A DNA stretch of 64,000 nt from Spirochaetales bacterium. Its GTDB lineage: Bacteria > Spirochaetota > Spirochaetia > Treponematales > UBA12059. Under the pieces are notes generated by a model. That model saw only the letters and a program-made list of their open reading frames with translations, searched no databases and was not told the DNA's origin. Positions 15,680-23,810 of the stretch are shown here, one piece after another; positions within the stretch are counted from its first letter, which is position 1, and each line of letters starts with the position of its first letter. Position numbers and translations under genes: made by a program. The stretch is taken from NCBI GenBank assembly GCA_016928955.1, contig JAFGJV010000010.1, positions 1 through 64,000 on the forward strand, given 5' to 3'.

Positions 15680-17611
15680 ATGACCAAGAGGATCGACGAC
15701 GACACCATAGAAAAGACCGTCAACGCCATAACGGAGGCCGGGCAGCCGGACTGCCGGGACCGGGCCTTGGAGGGCGTGCGCTGCGCGGCCTCGTACTGGA
15801 GGGAGGAGGACGGCAGCTCGGACGAATTCTCCGCTTTTTGCGTCCGCCACTTTGCCTGCTCCGAGCGGGAGCGAGACGCGCTGTTTGGCCGCCTGGAAGC
15901 CCTGTCAGAGGTCCTGTACGGTTCCATGCTGGCCATAGGCAAGCAGCTTGAATGGGGCGTGCACGTGGACCAGGGGCCCCTTCTGCCCGCGGACGACATC
16001 CTTTCGGCATGGTCGCCGGGCGCCCACCTGTCCGACGACCTCTTTGGCAACAAGCTTGCCTTTGTCATCCACCTGAACTTTCCCTACCGGAGCCTCCAGC
16101 GCAAGCTCAAGGAAGGTCCGTCCTGGACCCGCAGGCAGTGGGCCGAGACCCGCCTGGGCGACACCCTGACAGAGCGCGTACCGGCTGACGTGTCCCAGCG
16201 CCTGGCCTCCGCCTTCTCGGCCGCCCAGAACTACATCATGGGCTACAACCTCTATCCGGCCGCCCTGCGCGACAACGGCGACGACGCCCTCTTTCCGGAG
16301 GACAAGCGCCTGCTCATGCACTGGAACATGAGGGACGAGATCAAGGCCCAGTACGGCAGACAGGACGCTACGCGGCGCCAGCGCCTGTTGTACGCGGCCA
16401 TGGAGCGCGTGGTTGACGGCGGCATACCCCTTGAGGCCATCGATACGGCCAGCCATCCGTGGAATCCGTCCAAGCAGTCGACCCAACCTGAAGGCAACCG
16501 CCGTTACGAATTCATGCTGGATATTTTCAGGGCCGAGCGCGGCCTGGACCAGTGGTGCCCGGACAATCCCAGCCTGGTGGCCCGCCGTTTCAACGTGGAC
16601 CGCGAAATACCGGAAAAGGACGTGGAGCGGCTCTTCCATGAGCTGTTGTCGTCCCCGGCCTTCGGACGAGCCGCCAAACTGGTGTCGTCCCGCCTTGAAC
16701 GCCCCCTGGAGCCCTTTGACGTGTGGTACCGGGACTTTGAGGAAGGCCAGAAGCCGGACGAGGCCGAGCTGGACGCCCTGACCCGCGCGCGCTACCCGGA
16801 CGCCCGCGCCTTCAAGAACGACATACCCCGCATCCTGGACGTCCTGGGCTTTGACAAGGCGGAAGCCGCCTGGCTGGCCGAGCGCATAGAGGTGGACCAG
16901 GCCAGGGGCTCGGGGCACGCCATGCCGGCTGCCATGCGGTCGGACAAGGTGCGCCTGCGCACCAGGGTCCCCAAGGCGGGCATGGACTACAAGGGCTTTA
17001 ACATAGCCTGCCACGAGCTCGGCCACAACGTGGAGCAGGTGTTCAGCCTCCACGGCATGGACGAGTACTTCCTGGCCAGCGTGCCCAACACGGCCTTCAC
17101 GGAGGCTTTTGCCTTTGTGTTCCAGGCGCGGGACCTGGCCATACTCGGCCGGGACGACGCGCCAGTGGGGCCGTCGGTGCTGGCCGACTACTGGGCGAGC
17201 TGCGAGATAGCCGGCGTGGCTCTGACGGACATGGAACTGTGGAACTGGATGTACGCCCATCCCGACTGCGACGCGCGCGCGCTCAGGGAAGCGGCCATGT
17301 CCATAGCCCGGTCCGTGTGGAACCGCTATTTTGCCCCGGCCTTTGGCGTACGAGACGCCCTTATGCTGGGTACCTATTCGCACATGATCGAGCACGCCAT
17401 GTACCTGCCGGATTATCCGCTCGGCCACATCATATCCTTCCAGATAGAGGCGGCCATGAAGGGAAAATCGGTCGGCTCACAGATGGGGCGCATGTGCCGC
17501 CTGGGGCGGCTGTCGCCCAACCAGTGGATGCGCCAAGCCGTGGGCTCGGACATATCGGTGGAACCCATGCTGACGGCGGCTCTGGCCGAGCTGAGCGCCA
17601 AAGGTTTTTAA
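15680..17611 (+). CDS. Zinc metallopeptidase, M3-like (gluzincin)
   Basis: A 643-residue cytoplasmic protein without a signal peptide. The zinc site HELGH is at residues 445-449, in CHELGHNVEQVF, and a candidate third ligand Glu475 lies in FTEAFAF, 26 residues after the second His; this spacing suits M3-type oligopeptidases. The large helical N-terminal region and the C-terminal HMIEHAMYLPDYPLGHIISFQ (a helix with the Tyr/His residues of M3-like enzymes) agree. It probably degrades oligopeptides. The family branch is not certain: it is not a typical PepF or Dcp by eye. An AGGAAGGAAAAG site precedes the ATG. Confidence 0.75.
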   Translation: MTKRIDDDTIEKTVNAITEAGQPDCRDRALEGVRCAASYWREEDGSSDEFSAFCVRHFACSERERDALFGRLEALSEVLYGSMLAIGKQLEWGVHVDQGPLLPADDILSAWSPGAHLSDDLFGNKLAFVIHLNFPYRSLQRKLKEGPSWTRRQWAETRLGDTLTERVPADVSQRLASAFSAAQNYIMGYNLYPAALRDNGDDALFPEDKRLLMHWNMRDEIKAQYGRQDATRRQRLLYAAMERVVDGGIPLEAIDTASHPWNPSKQSTQPEGNRRYEFMLDIFRAERGLDQWCPDNPSLVARRFNVDREIPEKDVERLFHELLSSPAFGRAAKLVSSRLERPLEPFDVWYRDFEEGQKPDEAELDALTRARYPDARAFKNDIPRILDVLGFDKAEAAWLAERIEVDQARGSGHAMPAAMRSDKVRLRTRVPKAGMDYKGFNIACHELGHNVEQVFSLHGMDEYFLASVPNTAFTEAFAFVFQARDLAILGRDDAPVGPSVLADYWASCEIAGVALTDMELWNWMYAHPDCDARALREAAMSIARSVWNRYFAPAFGVRDALMLGTYSHMIEHAMYLPDYPLGHIISFQIEAAMKGKSVGSQMGRMCRLGRLSPNQWMRQAVGSDISVEPMLTAALAELSAKGF

Positions 17612-18009
17612 CAGCTTTCTGTCCGGGAGGGCAACCCCGCTCGGGTTTCCCTCCCGGCCCCACCCTTCCTGAGCAAGAGCATCGAGTTTTCCAACATCCT
17701 GGTCAACCTGCATGTTCATGCACGCTTGAGCATAAACCCCAAAAACGCCCTCGCTCCGCTTCTCAGTCCCCGTCGTTCCTGACTATATTGGTAAGGCCCC
17801 GATCCCAGGGGCCGTCGGGCGGGCTCCTAGCCGGTCTGACGCGACTAGACGCCGCCGTTGGCGGCGGGGCCTCCACAAGCCCATCGATCTTTTTCCCACC
17901 CTACCCCGAGTTCCGCCGCCCTACAGCCTGAGCAGATGGCCATGGGCCGGAACCGATGGGCTGGTGCCGAAAGGCGCCAACCTCCCGCGTTTGGAAAGGA
18001 GTACGGGTC
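17612..18009. other. 398-bp leader region upstream of the P5C dehydrogenase gene
   Basis: No gene. It holds hairpin repeat copy 1 (17617-17672), a TATATT box near 17783 with a weak -35, and several stems on the plus strand: GGCCCC-GATCCCA-GGGGCC (17795-17813), CGCCGCC-GTT-GGCGGCG (17850-17866), and GGTGCC-GAAA-GGCGCC just before the gene. It does not match any riboswitch consensus that I can recall. Confidence 0.5.
17617..17672 (+). repeat. 56-bp hairpin repeat, copy 1
   Basis: CCGGGAGGGCAACCC, short loop, GGGTTTCCCTCCCGG, then CCCCACCCTTCCTGA. It is nearly identical to 19657-19712 (a handful of differences, mostly in the loop). It starts five bases after the zinc peptidase stop, so it may act as a terminator or 3'-end stabiliser, though no T-run follows. 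Confidence 0.85.
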
Positions 18010-19653
18010 ATGTACGATTCCCTCATTCTTGGGGCGGAGCCATCGCCGGCCCTGCCACCCAACGAGCCGGTCAAGGCTTACGCCCCCGGCTCTCCCGAGC
18101 GCTTGGCCCTGGAGGCCGAGCTCAAATCCATGATGGCCAACCCACCGGAAATCCCCTTGGTCATAGGCGGCAAGGAGGTGCGAACCGGCCGTCTGCGCGA
18201 CATCCGGGCGCCCTTTGACCACAGCCTGGTCCTTGGCCGCTGGCATGAGGCCGGCGCGGCCGAAGCGGCCATGGCCGCAGACGCAGCCGCCAAAGCGGCC
18301 ACTGACTGGGCCCGGACGCCGTATAGGGAGCGGGCCGCCGTGTTCCGCAAGGCCGCCGCTCTTATATCCGGTGGCTGGTGGAAAAAACTCGCCGCTGCCA
18401 GCATCCTGGGCCAGTCCAAAAACTACCACCAAGCGGAAATAGACGCCGTGTGCGAGACGGCGGACTTTTTCCGCATCAACCCAGCCCTGGCGGAAAGGCT
18501 CTACGCCGAGCAGCCCCGCTCTGACGAATTCGAGACCAACATCATGGACTACCGGCCGCTGGAGGGCTTTGTATACGCGGTCAGTCCTTTCAATTTTACG
18601 GCCATAGCGGCCAATCTTCCCAGCGCGCCCGCCCTGATGGGCAACGTGGTGGTGTGGAAGCCCGCGTCCACCTCGGTTCTGTCCAATTGGTACCTGGCCC
18701 AGCTGTACCGGGAAGCTGGCCTGCCCCCCGGCGTCATCAACTTCTTGCCCGGCGCATCCAGGGACATCACGGCCGCCCTCATGGCCCGGCCGGACCTTGC
18801 CGGTATCCACTTTACCGGTTCGACCGCCGTGTTCAATTCCCTGTGGAAAACGGCTGCGGAAAACCTGTCAAGCTACCGCGCCTATCCCCGCATCGTGGGC
18901 GAGACCGGGGGCAAGGACTTTGTGTTCGTCCACCCGGACGCCGACCTTGAGGCCGCCGTCACTGCCTGCGTGCGCGGCGCCTTTGAGTACCAGGGACAGA
19001 AATGCTCGGCCGCCAGCCGCCTGTACCTGCCTCGTTCCCGCAAGAAGGAATTCATGGACCGCTTCCTGGCAGAGCTCAAGGCGGTAAAAATGGGCTCTCC
19101 GCTGGATCCGTCAAATTTTGTCAACGCCGTCATAGACAAAGGCGCGTTCGACACCATAGGCGCTTATGTGGACCGGGCCAAGGCCAACCCTTCCTGCTCC
19201 ATCATGGCCGGAGGCTCCCGCGATTCGTCCACGGGCTGGTTCGTGGAACCCACGGTCATCATGACCGAGGATCCCAGGGCCGAGCCCATGGTAGAGGAGA
19301 TCTTTGGCCCCGTGCTCACGGCCTACGCCTATGACGATTCGGACCTGGACGCAGCCTACCGCCTGGTGGACCAAGGCGCGCCTTACGCCCTGACGGGGGC
19401 CGTGTTCGCCCGCGAACGGGCGGACATAGACCATGCCCTGGTAGCCCTGCGCAACGCCGCCGGCAATTTCTACATCAACGACAAGCCCACGGGCGCCGTA
19501 GTGGGCAGGCAGCCCTTTGGCGGAGCCAGGGCGTCTGGCACCAACGACAAAGCGGGTTCCTTCCTCAACCTGGTGCGCTGGACCAGCCCCCGGGCCATCA
19601 AGGAGAACATGGCCCCGCCCCGCGACTGGCGCTATCCCTTCCTGGGTACATAA
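18010..19653 (+). CDS. 1-pyrroline-5-carboxylate dehydrogenase (L-glutamate gamma-semialdehyde dehydrogenase)
   Basis: A 547-residue NAD(P)-dependent aldehyde dehydrogenase that oxidises glutamate semialdehyde/P5C to glutamate in proline catabolism. It resembles the long, single-function P5CDH group: the catalytic Cys block EYQGQKCSAASRLYLP, the NAD-contact FTGSTAVFNSLW and the Glu block RIVGETGGKDFVF are intact, followed by the EEIFGPVLTAYAYDD segment. The start at 18010 is chosen for its AAAGGAG site; the upstream ORF extension is in the leader. No proline dehydrogenase is adjacent, so proline degradation would need a distant partner. Confidence 0.9.
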   Translation: MYDSLILGAEPSPALPPNEPVKAYAPGSPERLALEAELKSMMANPPEIPLVIGGKEVRTGRLRDIRAPFDHSLVLGRWHEAGAAEAAMAADAAAKAATDWARTPYRERAAVFRKAAALISGGWWKKLAAASILGQSKNYHQAEIDAVCETADFFRINPALAERLYAEQPRSDEFETNIMDYRPLEGFVYAVSPFNFTAIAANLPSAPALMGNVVVWKPASTSVLSNWYLAQLYREAGLPPGVINFLPGASRDITAALMARPDLAGIHFTGSTAVFNSLWKTAAENLSSYRAYPRIVGETGGKDFVFVHPDADLEAAVTACVRGAFEYQGQKCSAASRLYLPRSRKKEFMDRFLAELKAVKMGSPLDPSNFVNAVIDKGAFDTIGAYVDRAKANPSCSIMAGGSRDSSTGWFVEPTVIMTEDPRAEPMVEEIFGPVLTAYAYDDSDLDAAYRLVDQGAPYALTGAVFARERADIDHALVALRNAAGNFYINDKPTGAVVGRQPFGGARASGTNDKAGSFLNLVRWTSPRAIKENMAPPRDWRYPFLGT

Positions 19654-19656
19654 AAT

Positions 19657-19712
19657 TCCTGTCCGGGAGGGCAACCCGCCCCGGGTTTCCCTCCCGGCCC
19701 CACCCTTCCTGA
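19657..19712 (+). repeat. 56-bp hairpin repeat, copy 2
   Basis: The second copy of the repeat at 17617-17672, exactly 2040 bp further on. The stem CCGGGAGGGCAACCC/GGGTTTCCCTCCCGG has one mismatch. It lies between the convergent P5CDH and LarA-like genes, three bases after the former's stop, where a bidirectional terminator would be expected. Confidence 0.85.
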
Positions 19713-19717
19713 AGCCG

Positions 19718-20977
19718 TCATGCCATCCACAGTCCCAGGCCCGGATTGCGTATAAAATAGAAATCCTCACCATCCAGGGCGTTCCACCCTTCGCGCAGGC
19801 GTGCGGGGTCGTACCGTCGCGTAAGGATGCCCGGGTCGGCCCACTCGTAGCCCACGCTCTCCAGCTCGTCCTTGGATAAGCCGGACGCGTACACCACCCG
19901 GAAGCGGCCTTCCGTAGAGCCGTGGACCAGGTGGGCGGCCCCGGCCAGGTCGTCGGCCAGCTCGCCTGAGTCCACCAGGGCCCGAACGCTGTCCGTGCCC
20001 CGGTAACCGTATCTCCGTATGGTCGCGTCTATGGCCGGGTCCTCGCCAAAGCAGTCCACGCCTGGCGCAAGGATCACCAGGGTACCGCCGTCAGCCATGG
20101 CCAGCCGGGTGCGGTATATGGCTTTGTTGCCAAGCCAGGTGGAGCGGTACTCGGCGGGATCCAGCCACACCAGCGCCGTGCCCGGCTTCCGCTCCAGCTT
20201 GGTCACGTTCACCTGGGCTGACAGGGCCGCGGCATGCTCAAAGGGCCGCCGGTCAAAGCCCGTAAAGAAACCCCTGGTGGCCAAGCCGCCTGAGCCGTCC
20301 GGACCGATCACGGTCAGCGCGTAGAGTATGGGCATGTCGGAGGCAAAGTGGGCGGACGCGTAGTCCAGCACGGCGCGTACCGGCGTGTCCACGCGCCCGA
20401 GCGTCCTTTCTATGCCGTACGCCGCTCCCAGCCAGTGGGAACGATCGATGGCCTCCTTGCCTCCAACGCCAACAAACACGTTCTTGCTGTGGTTGGCCAT
20501 GCCCACCACCTCGTGCGGCACCACCTGGCCCAAAGACAGGATCAGGTCAAAGTCCCCGTCCACAAGCAGGCGATTGACCTGGGCCGGCCAGGAAAAAGCG
20601 CACGCTCCCTCGGAAACGCCGCTGACAAAGGATCCGGGCACGGTGCCCAAGGTGACCGTGTCATGGCGCCAGTCATGCGGCAGGAAAAGGCGCTCGGGTA
20701 CGCCTGGGAAAAAGCGGCGTATGTCCTCGGCGTCCAGGGGCCGGTGCGTGCCCAAGGCGGGCATGACGGCGGCCAGGGCGCTGCCATAGTGATCATAGGC
20801 GGCCTTGAGGAGTACTCCGGCCTTGGAATGGGCCCGTGTGCCGTCCGGCGGCAGGGCCAGCACCTTCCGTCGCTCGCCAAGGCTTTTCAGAACTGATACA
20901 AAAGCTGCCGCCAGCCTTGCGTCGTCCACATGTTGCTCCCGCCCGCCAAGCGAGCTGTATCCGCGCGTGTCGTCCAT
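19718..20977 (-). CDS. LarA-family (nickel-dependent lactate racemase-like) protein
   Basis: A 419-residue protein. The conserved DxTR motif of LarA is present (LALPPDGTRAHS), as is the PH-x3-G start of the catalytic His block (VVPHEVVGMANHSKNVFVGVGG). LarA normally reads SGGPK or similar there; here it is NHSKN, retaining the Lys to which the pincer nickel cofactor is attached. HDWRHD in the first domain could supply His108-type residues and RSHW a His200 equivalent. The start at 20977 is preferred because upstream residues in the track ORF are not family-like. The cofactor genes larB, larC and larE are absent here. Substrate is unknown; LarA homologues racemise or epimerise many hydroxy acids. 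Confidence 0.8.
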   Translation of the reverse strand: MDDTRGYSSLGGREQHVDDARLAAAFVSVLKSLGERRKVLALPPDGTRAHSKAGVLLKAAYDHYGSALAAVMPALGTHRPLDAEDIRRFFPGVPERLFLPHDWRHDTVTLGTVPGSFVSGVSEGACAFSWPAQVNRLLVDGDFDLILSLGQVVPHEVVGMANHSKNVFVGVGGKEAIDRSHWLGAAYGIERTLGRVDTPVRAVLDYASAHFASDMPILYALTVIGPDGSGGLATRGFFTGFDRRPFEHAAALSAQVNVTKLERKPGTALVWLDPAEYRSTWLGNKAIYRTRLAMADGGTLVILAPGVDCFGEDPAIDATIRRYGYRGTDSVRALVDSGELADDLAGAAHLVHGSTEGRFRVVYASGLSKDELESVGYEWADPGILTRRYDPARLREGWNALDGEDFYFIRNPGLGLWMA

Positions 20978-21038
20978 GGCAAAACTATACCACGCGTTGT
21001 GGCTTGCGGACACGGGAGCCCCATGGCATAGTGGATGC

Positions 21039-21728
21039 ATGATGAGGGTAAAGCGACTATCCAGTGAAAGCGCCTGGGCCCGGGCCGTGGCTGACGATTT
21101 TGTGCATCTTGCCGAGCTCATGCCGACCGACCGGCCAGTGCGCGTCTGCCTGGCCGGCGGCTCAACGCCGGAGCCGGCCTACCGCGCCTTGGCCACGGCC
21201 ATATCGGACGGCACCATACCCTTCCCGGAAGGCCAACTCCCGCGCTACACCCTGATTGTGGGCGACGAAAGGGCGGACGCGGCCACCGGCAGCGAGCGCA
21301 ACGAAACCATGATCCGGAGAGCCTTTGAAGGTCCCCTTGAGGACGGTCTGGCCACCCTTGTGGGCTGGCACAGCGACCCGTCCGAGGCTCTGTACGCCAT
21401 GGACAGGGAGCTTGCCGCCTTTCCTGCTGACGGGAGTCCCTTGTTCGATATCTGTTACCTGGGCCTGGGCGCTGACGGCCATACGGCTGGCGTCTTTCCA
21501 GGCTCAAAGCCGCCCATGGGCGGACGCACCCTGTCCTGCCGCGCCCCCGAGCGTCCCTTCAAGCGACTGAGTTGCAGCTTGGACACCCTGGCTTCCGCGG
21601 GCCACACGCGCTTTTTGCTGCGGTCCAGGGGCAAGGAAATGGCCCTGGCCAGGCTCCTGGAGCATGACCGGGAGCTGATAGCCACCCGGGCGGCGGCACG
21701 CGAAACCGTGGTATTCGTGCTCGGCTGA
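21039..21728 (+). CDS. pgl: 6-phosphogluconolactonase (DevB type)
   Basis: A 229-residue enzyme that hydrolyses 6-phosphogluconolactone in the oxidative pentose phosphate pathway. The N-terminal VRVCLAGGSTPEPAYRAL phosphate loop, YTLIVGDERAD (the conserved GDER, W/V-x-DER in relatives) and ICYLGLGADGHTAGVFPGS (GxGxDGHxASLFPG family motif) are intact. The ATG at 21039 follows GTGGATGC; a second in-frame ATG directly follows it. It is divergent from the LarA-like gene across 61 bp. Zwf and Gnd are not in the window. Confidence 0.9.
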   Translation: MMRVKRLSSESAWARAVADDFVHLAELMPTDRPVRVCLAGGSTPEPAYRALATAISDGTIPFPEGQLPRYTLIVGDERADAATGSERNETMIRRAFEGPLEDGLATLVGWHSDPSEALYAMDRELAAFPADGSPLFDICYLGLGADGHTAGVFPGSKPPMGGRTLSCRAPERPFKRLSCSLDTLASAGHTRFLLRSRGKEMALARLLEHDRELIATRAAARETVVFVLG

Positions 21729-21750
21729 TTCTTGGCCGTGGCCCCCGCGC

Positions 21751-22149
21751 TCAGGCCATGCCCAGGCTCAGGTCCCCGTGGATTTTGAGCATGGTGCCGT
21801 CCCTGTCAACGGACAAGGCTCGCCCGGGAAAATGCCTTGGCAGGAGCCGTTCCAGTTCCGCCTTCACAAAGTCTTCCAGCTCAAGCCGATCGTCCTGGCT
21901 CACGGTTTCCTCCGTGGCCACGATGATTTCCACCAGGTAACCCCTGCCCAGACGGCTTCCGTAACCGGGCGTAAAGAACACGCCCACATTGAACAGGCCG
22001 TCAGCCTCCGGATTGGATGTTTTGCCCCTGGCGGGACGGTTGCGCCTGAGCTTCCAGCGGCCGGCATAGCGGTTTTCCAGTACGGCGTCCAGTTCGTCAA
22101 AGAGGGCCTTAACGCTACGATCCCACGCGTGGGCTTTTGGATGGTTCAC
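21751..22149 (-). CDS. Conserved protein of unknown function
   Basis: A 132-residue, soluble protein with no signal peptide or membrane segment. It has an amphipathic N-terminal helix (AWDRSVKALFDELDAVLENRY), a central beta-rich stretch with YGSRLGRGYLVEIIVAT, and a helix EDFVKAELERLLPRHFPGR. Its ATG overlaps the rarD stop by four bases, so it is translated with rarD. I do not recognise the family. Confidence 0.75.
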   Translation of the reverse strand: MNHPKAHAWDRSVKALFDELDAVLENRYAGRWKLRRNRPARGKTSNPEADGLFNVGVFFTPGYGSRLGRGYLVEIIVATEETVSQDDRLELEDFVKAELERLLPRHFPGRALSVDRDGTMLKIHGDLSLGMA

Positions 22150-23039
22150 GTGGCGGCTTTTCTCCGCGTTGCCAGGAACACGGTCAGGGCGGCCAGAATA
22201 AAGCCAAAGGCCAGGGCCCTTGCCCCTTCCAGCCGTTCGCCGTATACCAACACGCCCAGGCTCAGCTGCAGGGTCGGGGACAGGTATTGCAGGAAGCCCA
22301 TGCGGGACAGGGGCAAGAGCCGTACTCCTGCGGCGTACAGCATCAAGGGTATGGCGGTTATAGGCCCGGCAAGCGTGAGAAGGACCGTAGGTCCTGCACC
22401 GGCGTTCCAGAATGAGCCTCTGCCGGCCGTGTGCTCCACGGCCAGAAAAACCAGGGCAAGCGGAAAGACAAAGGCCGTCTCGGCAGCCAGGCCGTTGATT
22501 GAATCCAGATTGGCCTTTTTCTTAATGTACCCGTAGACGGCAAAGGTCACCGCCAGGGACAAAGACACCCAGGGCAGGCGGCCATACGACACCGTCAGTA
22601 TGCCTATGCCCACCAGTGCCACTGCTGACGCGGCTATCATACCCTTGTCGATCTTTTCCCTGAGCAACGTAGCCCCGATTAGGACGGACACCAGCGGATT
22701 GAGGTAGTAGCCCAGACTGGATTCTATGATGCGGCCGGAGTTGACCGCCCAGATGTAAATGCCCCAGTTGAGGGTAACCAGGAACCCAGCGGCCGCCGAC
22801 GCAAGAAGGCGCCGGGGCGACCTCAGAAAAGACGCCAGGTCCCTCCCGCGCCCGGTGGCCAGCGCCAGGATCAGGCTGAAAACAAAGGCCCAGGCCACCC
22901 GGTGGGCCAGAATCTGGAAGGAGTCGACGGAAGACAGGGCCTTCCAGTAGATGGGAAACAGGCCCCACATGGCGTACGCCGCCACCCCGTAGGCCGTGCC
23001 AAGCGCTCCCGGCGCGCGCGATCCGTCCGGTTCCCGCAT
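22146..23039 (-). CDS. rarD: RarD-type EamA permease
   Basis: A 297-residue, ten-helix DMT-superfamily protein of the RarD (chloramphenicol-sensitivity) group. The signature AAYAMWGLFPIYWKALSSV with RVAWAFVFSLILAL and the GIYIWAVNSGRIIESSLGYYLNPLVSVLIG segment are characteristic. The start is the ATG at 23039, five bases after GGAGG; the track's TTG at 23057 places the signal inside the coding region. It follows the ribosomal operon terminator. Substrate unknown. Confidence 0.88.
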   Translation of the reverse strand: MREPDGSRAPGALGTAYGVAAYAMWGLFPIYWKALSSVDSFQILAHRVAWAFVFSLILALATGRGRDLASFLRSPRRLLASAAAGFLVTLNWGIYIWAVNSGRIIESSLGYYLNPLVSVLIGATLLREKIDKGMIAASAVALVGIGILTVSYGRLPWVSLSLAVTFAVYGYIKKKANLDSINGLAAETAFVFPLALVFLAVEHTAGRGSFWNAGAGPTVLLTLAGPITAIPLMLYAAGVRLLPLSRMGFLQYLSPTLQLSLGVLVYGERLEGARALAFGFILAALTVFLATRRKAAT

Positions 23040-23055
23040 CGTTTCCTCCGCTTTC

Positions 23056-23098
23056 AAAAAAAAGGACCGCCCATGGCCATGGGCCGTATGGGCGATCC
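23056..23098 (-). terminator. Terminator of the S10-spc-alpha ribosomal operon
   Basis: On the minus strand GGATCGCCCAT and ATGGGCGGTCC pair over 11 bp with an inner GGCC-ATG-GGCC stem, then eight T. It lies about 27 bp after the zinc-ribbon gene and about 20 bp ahead of rarD. Confidence 0.9.
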
Positions 23099-23124
23099 TC
23101 CTTGCACGCGGCCGTTTGGGCCGC

Positions 23125-23295
23125 TTATTTCTTGTTGGCTAGGGTCGCCTTGCAGAGCTTGCAAATGTTCGTCTTGGCTCCGTCAATCTCCTGCTCGTAC
23201 AGGAGCTTGACGCCGGAACGCTTGCAGATGGGGCACTGGCCCCGGCCGCCTTTGGCGAGCTCGGCTATACCCTTGCCGCGATGTGCCTTGGACAT
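23125..23295 (-). CDS. Small zinc-ribbon protein, last gene of the ribosomal operon
   Basis: A 56-residue protein too short for the ORF track: it begins MSKAHRGKGIAELAKGGRGQ. Four cysteines, CPIC at 21-24 and CKLC at 45-48, form a compact zinc ribbon; the rest is basic. AAGGAG lies seven bases before the ATG. It follows rplQ by 17 bp and is the last gene before the operon terminator. I do not recognise it as a known ribosomal protein; position, size and charge suggest an RNA- or ribosome-associated factor. This is inference. Confidence 0.85.
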   Translation of the reverse strand: MSKAHRGKGIAELAKGGRGQCPICKRSGVKLLYEQEIDGAKTNICKLCKATLANKK

Positions 23296-23312
23296 GCTTG
23301 CTCCTTCCAGCC

Positions 23313-23810
23313 TTACTCGGCCGCTTTTTCTTCGGCCTTGGCCTTGGCGGTCACGCGGGTCTTGGACTCGTTGCGGGCCTTGGTCTTGGCTTTTTCCTTG
23401 GACTTGGTCTCGGGCTTGGCGGCCTTCTTGGCATCATGCTTGCCCTCTTCCAGCTTGTAGTCGACCAGCTGGAGCACGACCATGTCGGCGGCGTCGCCGG
23501 CGCGGAAACCCAGTTTCAGGATGCGGGTGTAACCGCCCTTGCGTTCCTTCATCCGGGGACCGATGTCCTTGAACAGCTTGGCCAGGATGGCCTCGTCCTT
23601 GATTCTCTCGCCGATCACGCGGCGGTTGTGCACGCTGTCTTCCTTGGCGCGCGTGATCATCTTCTCGGCGTGGCGGCGGACTTCCAAGGCTTTGGCCTTG
23701 GTGGTCACGATTCGCTCATGCCTGAAGAGCACGGTAGCCATGTTCCGGATCAGGGCCTTGCGGTGCGAGGCGTTCCGGTTCAGCTTGTTGAAGCCCTTCT
23801 TATGATTCAT
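23313..23810 (-). CDS. rplQ: Ribosomal protein L17
   Basis: A 165-residue large-subunit protein. The conserved core ([21 protein letters not shown] to [24 protein letters not shown]) is about 125 residues and normal; the C-terminus carries a Lys/Ala/Glu-rich extension of about 40 residues ([19 protein letters not shown]...) that is probably disordered. Its ATG lies inside the end of rpoA (11-bp overlap), so the two are coupled. Confidence 0.96.
   Translation of the reverse strand: MNHKKGFNKLNRNASHRKALIRNMATVLFRHERIVTTKAKALEVRRHAEKMITRAKEDSVHNRRVIGERIKDEAILAKLFKDIGPRMKERKGGYTRILKLGFRAGDAADMVVLQLVDYKLEEGKHDAKKAAKPETKSKEKAKTKARNESKTRVTAKAKAEEKAAE

Noticed and set aside
15905-17428. 507-aa minus-strand ORF
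   Set aside because: Antisense to the zinc peptidase gene, whose HELGH site is clear.
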